45,124 nucleotides of DNA from Bacillota bacterium (lineage in GTDB: Bacteria; Bacillota; Clostridia; Oscillospirales; Ruminococcaceae), in contig JAEWBS010000078.1 in the NCBI GenBank assembly GCA_023391005.1, forward strand, positions 1-45,124, given 5' to 3'. Position numbers and translations under genes: made by a program. Below, piece after piece: positions 42,152 to 45,124 of the stretch; the first letter of the stretch is position 1; each line of letters begins with the position of its first letter. The notes beneath the pieces were generated by a model. The model was not told the origin of the DNA and searched no databases. It worked only from the letters and a program-made list of their open reading frames with translations.

Positions 42152-42473
42152 TTAAGCCGGAGCAAGCGAGCTCACCAGCTCAGGATGCGTTTTCAGGTGT
42201 TTTCGCGCTTTGGAAATCCATGCGGTTACATGGTGGCAGGATGCTCCGTCCATCATCTTGGTGATTGCATACCCCTGAACCACATACCTGACTGCCCAAT
42301 ACCTTGGCGGTCACGCCTGTCGCGTCCGCCGCTGCAAAATCGATCGCTCTTTCCAGAGAGGCGTGAAATTCGGCATCCGCAATCTCGGCGTCAAAACATT
42401 CGTTCGCCTTACCTTCAAGGGACATCGTCTGTTCAGGCTCAAGTAGCGATTTCCGCACACACTTTGATTGCAT
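42152..42473 (-). pseudogene. Frameshifted hypothetical gene
   Basis: One frame reads NECFDAEIADAEFHASLERA then AADATGVTAKVLGSQ; after a shift near 42310 the next frame reads GYAITKMMDGASCHHVTAWI, SKARKHLKTHPELVSSLAPA and a stop at 42152-42154. Both halves have coding character. The family is not recognised. No strong ribosome binding site precedes it. Confidence 0.45.
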
Positions 42474-42593
42474 GGCCTAACACCGTGCAGATTTTATTCC
42501 AAATCAGTCGATACGCAAATGCCTGAGTATTTAGCAGCGCTACCCGAAATATTTAAAGGTTTCCATACGCTTATAGTTATAAGGAGGACAGCG

Positions 42594-42767
42594 GTGACCG
42601 AAAAAGACAATATAATCATTGGTAAAAGAATTAAGAAACTTCACGTCAATGCGAAGCTGAGTAAAAGTCAGCTTGCAGAAAAGGCTGAAATTAATACCAA
42701 TAATCTAAACCGAATCAGCAGTTTTCCGCGATGTATTCGATCAACTGCCCCGGCTGACAATTCATAA
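42594..42767 (+). pseudogene. Truncated XRE family regulator
   Basis: GTG start with AAGGAGG about 6 nt upstream. The product begins TEKDNIIIGKRIKKLHVNAK, LSKSQLAEKAEINTNNLNRI, which is the first three helices of an XRE helix-turn-helix. At about 42714 the sequence runs into the 3' end of the next minus-strand gene, and the remaining ORF is antisense to it. The rest of the XRE domain is gone, suggesting a recombination junction. Confidence 0.7.
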
Positions 42768-42921
42768 TTTGGCACAGCTTGCCCAGCGTTTCGGTCGTGA
42801 TGGGTCTGTCATGCCGTATTCTCTGTAAGGTAGGCGCTTCAATGCCTTGGTTTGCCAAATAGTAATAGCTAATCTTATTCTTTTTCATAAATTTGCGCAT
42901 CGGTTCAAAAGAAATAGGCAT
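42715..42921 (-). CDS. Small XRE/Cro-CI family regulator (YozG-like)
   Basis: 68 residues, a helix-turn-helix domain only: NKISYYYLANQGIEAPTLQR then RPITTETLGKLCQIMNCQPG, ending IEYIAENC. This is the compact YozG-type form of the Cro/CI family. GGGGTG lies 5 nt before the ATG. Divergent from the AbrB-type gene. Confidence 0.85.
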   Translation of the reverse strand: MPISFEPMRKFMKKNKISYYYLANQGIEAPTLQRIRHDRPITTETLGKLCQIMNCQPGQLIEYIAENC

Positions 42922-42949
42922 ATTTTCACCCCATATTTATTATATGGGC

Positions 42950-42978
42950 TTGATATTTTATGTTATAGTAATTATAAT
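42950..42978 (+). promoter_or_regulatory. Sigma-A promoter of the AbrB-type gene
   Basis: TTGATA (42950-42955), 17-nt spacer, TATAAT (42973-42978), 35 nt before the ATG. The region is AT-rich and also contains the divergent XRE promoter. Confidence 0.8.
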
Positions 42979-43013
42979 TACCATATATTGTTTGATAGGA
43001 GGGGCAGATAAAT

Positions 43014-43262
43014 ATGGATACTTCTAAAAATGTCAGGCTGATTGACGGGCTGGGACGGGTCGTTCTCCCCGCTGAGGCCCGCGACGCGATGGATTGGGCC
43101 GAAAAAACACCCGTTGAGATTTGGGTCAACGCGGCAGAGCAGGAGCTTGTCATCAAACGGCACGTTTGCACCTGTGTATTTTGCGCACAAACCGAAGGTT
43201 TAAAGGCGTTTGGTAAAAAGCATATCTGCCCAACCTGTCAAAAGGCCATTGCGGCGCTTTAG
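43014..43262 (+). CDS. AbrB/SpoVT-type regulator with C-terminal CxxC pair
   Basis: 82 residues. The N-terminal swapped-hairpin DNA-binding domain reads VRLIDGLGRVVLPAEARDAM (canonical R-x-iD-x-lGRivlP). The C-terminus has HVCTCVFCAQ and HICPTCQKAI, two CxxC pairs (54/57 and 72/75) that suggest a small zinc ribbon. It is probably a transition-state type transcription factor. TAGGAGG precedes the ATG. A hairpin at 43271-43306 terminates it. Confidence 0.88.
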   Translation: MDTSKNVRLIDGLGRVVLPAEARDAMDWAEKTPVEIWVNAAEQELVIKRHVCTCVFCAQTEGLKAFGKKHICPTCQKAIAAL

Positions 43263-43270
43263 AACAACAG

Positions 43271-43312
43271 ACAGCGGCCATCCGGTATTCGCCGGACGGC
43301 CGCCTGTTATTT
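43271..43312. terminator. Terminator between the AbrB-type gene and ilvD
   Basis: ACAGCGGCCATCCGG (43271-43285), loop tattcg, CCGGACGGCCGCCTGT (43292-43307), one mismatch and one bulge, followed by tattta. Convergent genes may share it. Confidence 0.75.
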
Positions 43313-43340
43313 AGAATTCGAAGACATGGATCGACAAGCG

Positions 43341-45005
43341 CTACTTCATCACCGCGCCGGTATTCGCCGCGCCGACCAGACGGGCGTAGCGCGCCAGCCA
43401 GCCCGAGGTAACGTTGGGAGCGGGCATCACAAAGCGCTGCTTTCTAGCGGCGAGCTCTTCATCGCTGACCTTGACGTTGATGCTGCTGGCAGGAATATCG
43501 ATCTCGATGAGGTCGCCCTCCTCAATGTAGGCGATGTTGCCGCCCGCCGCCGCCTCAGGCGCGACATGCCCGATCGAAGCGCCTCTCGAAGCACCCGAGA
43601 ACCGCCCGTCGGTGATCAGCGCGACGGTTTTATCGAGCTTCATGCCTGCCAAAGCGGAGGTGGGGGAGAGCATCTCGCGCATGCCGGGGCCGCCTGCGGG
43701 GCCCTCAAAGCGGATAACCACGACGTCGCCGGGGACGATCTTGCCGTTATAGATGGCGTCGATGGCCTCCTCCTCAGAGTTAAACACCCGCGCGGGGCCG
43801 GTATGAACCAGCATCTCGGGCGCGACGGCGCTGCGCTTGACCACGCAACCATCCTGCGCAATGTTGCCCCACATCACGGCGATGCCGCCGGTCTTGCTGT
43901 AGGGATTTTCGACAGGGCGGATGATCTCAGGATTCTTATTGACGGCCCCCGCAATGTTCTCACCCAGCGATTGGGCGGTCGCGGTGATGACCGACGTATC
44001 GAGGAAGCCCGCCTCGGCCAACTGGTTCATAACGGCGCGCAGGCCGCCCGCCGCGTTGAGCTCCTGAATATAGTGACGTCCCGCCGGAGCCAGATGGCAG
44101 AGATTCGGGACCTTAGCGCTGATGTCGTTGATGGTCTTTAAGTCCATCGGCACGCCGGCCTCATTCGAGATGGCCAGCAGATGCAGTACGCTGTTGGTCG
44201 AGCAGCCGAGCGCCATATCCACCGAGAGCGCGTTCTTAATCGACGCGGGGGTGATGATGTCGCGCGGGCGGATATTCTTCTCAAGCAGCTCCATAATCTT
44301 CATGCCCGCCTGCTTTGCAAGCTGGGTGCGGGCAGAATAGACGGCAGGAATGGTGCCGTTGCCGGGCAGTGCGATGCCGATGGCCTCGCACAGACAGTTC
44401 ATCGAGTTGGCGGTGTACATGCCCGAGCAAGAGCCGCAGCTCGGACAGCTGCTCAGCTCGCGGGCGCGCAGCTCGGCGTCGTCGATCATGTTGGCTTTGC
44501 GCTCGCCGACCGACTCAAACAGGTATGACAGGCTCGTGTGCTCGCCCTCGTGGTCGCCCGCCAGCATCGGTCCGCCCGAAACGACCAGCGCGGGGAGGTT
44601 GATTCTAGCCGCGGCCATCACCATGCCGGGCACAATTTTATCGCAGTTGGGCACCAGCACCAGCGCGTCAAGACAGTGGGCCATCGCCATCGTTTCGACC
44701 GAATCGGCGATCAGCTCGCGCGAGGCCAGCGAATATTTCATGCCGATGTGGCCCATCGCAATGCCGTCGCAGACGCCTATGGCGGGAATCAGAATCGGGG
44801 TGCCCCCGGCCATCCGCACGCCGGCCTTGACCGCCTCGGCAATCTTGTCTAAATGAATATGTCCCGGCACGATCTCGCTGTGTGCCGATACCACGCCAAC
44901 CAGCGGGCGGTTGAGCTCTTCGTCGGTATATCCCAGAGCATAAAACAGGGACCGGTGCGGTGCGCGCTCCGCGCCCTGTGTGACATTATGACTTCTTAAT
45001 TCCAT
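43341..45005 (-). CDS. ilvD: Dihydroxy-acid dehydratase
   Basis: 554 residues, normal length. It dehydrates 2,3-dihydroxy-isovalerate and -methylvalerate in branched-chain amino-acid synthesis, with an Fe-S cluster. Cluster and active-site motifs are present: VPNCDKIVPGM, SCPSCGSCSGMYTANSMNCL, and the C-terminal ITDGRFSGASRGASIGHVAPEA. The ATG at 45005 follows GGAGGG. No other ilv or leu genes are visible in the window; upstream sequence ends 119 nt beyond the start. Confidence 0.98.
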   Translation of the reverse strand: MELRSHNVTQGAERAPHRSLFYALGYTDEELNRPLVGVVSAHSEIVPGHIHLDKIAEAVKAGVRMAGGTPILIPAIGVCDGIAMGHIGMKYSLASRELIADSVETMAMAHCLDALVLVPNCDKIVPGMVMAAARINLPALVVSGGPMLAGDHEGEHTSLSYLFESVGERKANMIDDAELRARELSSCPSCGSCSGMYTANSMNCLCEAIGIALPGNGTIPAVYSARTQLAKQAGMKIMELLEKNIRPRDIITPASIKNALSVDMALGCSTNSVLHLLAISNEAGVPMDLKTINDISAKVPNLCHLAPAGRHYIQELNAAGGLRAVMNQLAEAGFLDTSVITATAQSLGENIAGAVNKNPEIIRPVENPYSKTGGIAVMWGNIAQDGCVVKRSAVAPEMLVHTGPARVFNSEEEAIDAIYNGKIVPGDVVVIRFEGPAGGPGMREMLSPTSALAGMKLDKTVALITDGRFSGASRGASIGHVAPEAAAGGNIAYIEEGDLIEIDIPASSINVKVSDEELAARKQRFVMPAPNVTSGWLARYARLVGAANTGAVMK

Positions 45006-45058
45006 AGTGCTCCCTCCAATTATCGCATTCTGTCGCTTTTTCGTGAAGATATAGCCTT

Positions 45059-45088
45059 ATCATAATACAAATACGGCGGCAAAGTCAA
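45059..45088 (-). promoter_or_regulatory. Candidate sigma-A promoter of ilvD
   Basis: On the minus strand, TTGACT (45083-45088), 18-nt spacer, TATGAT (45059-45064), about 53 nt before the start. The leader would be too short for a T-box. Confidence 0.6.
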
Positions 45089-45124
45089 GAAAAACGCGGC
45101 TCGGCAGAGGTTGACAGAAACACA

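Noticed and set aside
43326..44852. Long plus-strand ORFs opposite ilvD
   Set aside because: They are antisense to ilvD, high-GC shadows with no family features.
45006..45124. T-box or attenuator before ilvD
   Set aside because: Only about 50 nt separate the likely promoter from the start, and no T-box sequence or terminator hairpin is present.

Overview
The window looks like chromosomal DNA of a spore-forming, Gram-positive anaerobe of the class Clostridia. The reasons are the GerA/GerC/GerB spore-germination operon, a perfect CIRCE operator before htpG, near-consensus sigma-A promoters with AGGAGG-type ribosome binding sites, class B sortases and DivIVA-like proteins. The species cannot be fixed from sequence reading alone; GC content is moderate, with an Oscillospiraceae-like feel (inference).

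Layout. 1-930: 3' end of a ribosomal operon (23S tail, 5S) interleaved with tRNA-Lys, Glu, Asn, Met and Trp, closed by a long hairpin. 1183-6797: MATE exporter, APC amino-acid permease, CIRCE-controlled htpG and a convergent GNAT acetyltransferase. 7018-10953: a three-gene envelope-sugar operon (nucleotide-sugar 6-dehydrogenase, Gfo/Idh oxidoreductase, MurJ-type flippase). 11114-17662: an orphan TctC-type lipoprotein, a 28-residue membrane peptide, thioredoxin, a small membrane protein, a chemoreceptor, and a divergent LysR/YeiH pair. 17.7-18.95 kb: a decayed stretch with a SBBP beta-propeller fragment, a frameshifted AP2-domain remnant and one small intact ORF. 19225-24582: an EAL phosphodiesterase divergent from a four-gene germination operon.

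The centrepiece is 24654-37574, a minus-strand, ten-gene surface-fibre locus. In transcription order it holds a DivIVA-like coiled-coil protein, a canonical signal peptidase I, a roughly 1630-residue wall-anchored adhesin with about 28 GGGIY-type beta-helix turns, a second signal peptidase I whose general-base lysine is arginine, two tandem paralogous pilins (IPxTG signals), a class B sortase, a third pilin with two Spy0128-type domains (GPKTG signal), a second class B sortase, and a second DivIVA-like protein. A perfect terminator shared with the convergent ger operon closes it. An Rrf2 regulator with three cysteines lies directly upstream on the same strand, and a LytTR/GHKL two-component pair is divergent from it; both are plausible regulators (inference).

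41.1-43.3 kb is another eroded area: a SLOG/YpsA-like gene with a degenerate TGHR motif, a signal-peptidase fragment, a frameshifted ORF, a truncated XRE gene, an intact small XRE gene and an AbrB-type regulator with a CxxC pair. The window ends with ilvD on the minus strand.

How the parts fit: the pilus locus contains everything expected for sortase-built fibres (signal peptidases, polymerising or anchoring sortases, backbone and minor pilins, large tip-like adhesin), but uses only SrtB-type sortases and is bracketed by two cytoplasmic coiled-coil proteins. That combination, the K-to-R signal peptidase and the missing isopeptide lysines are the most unusual signals here.
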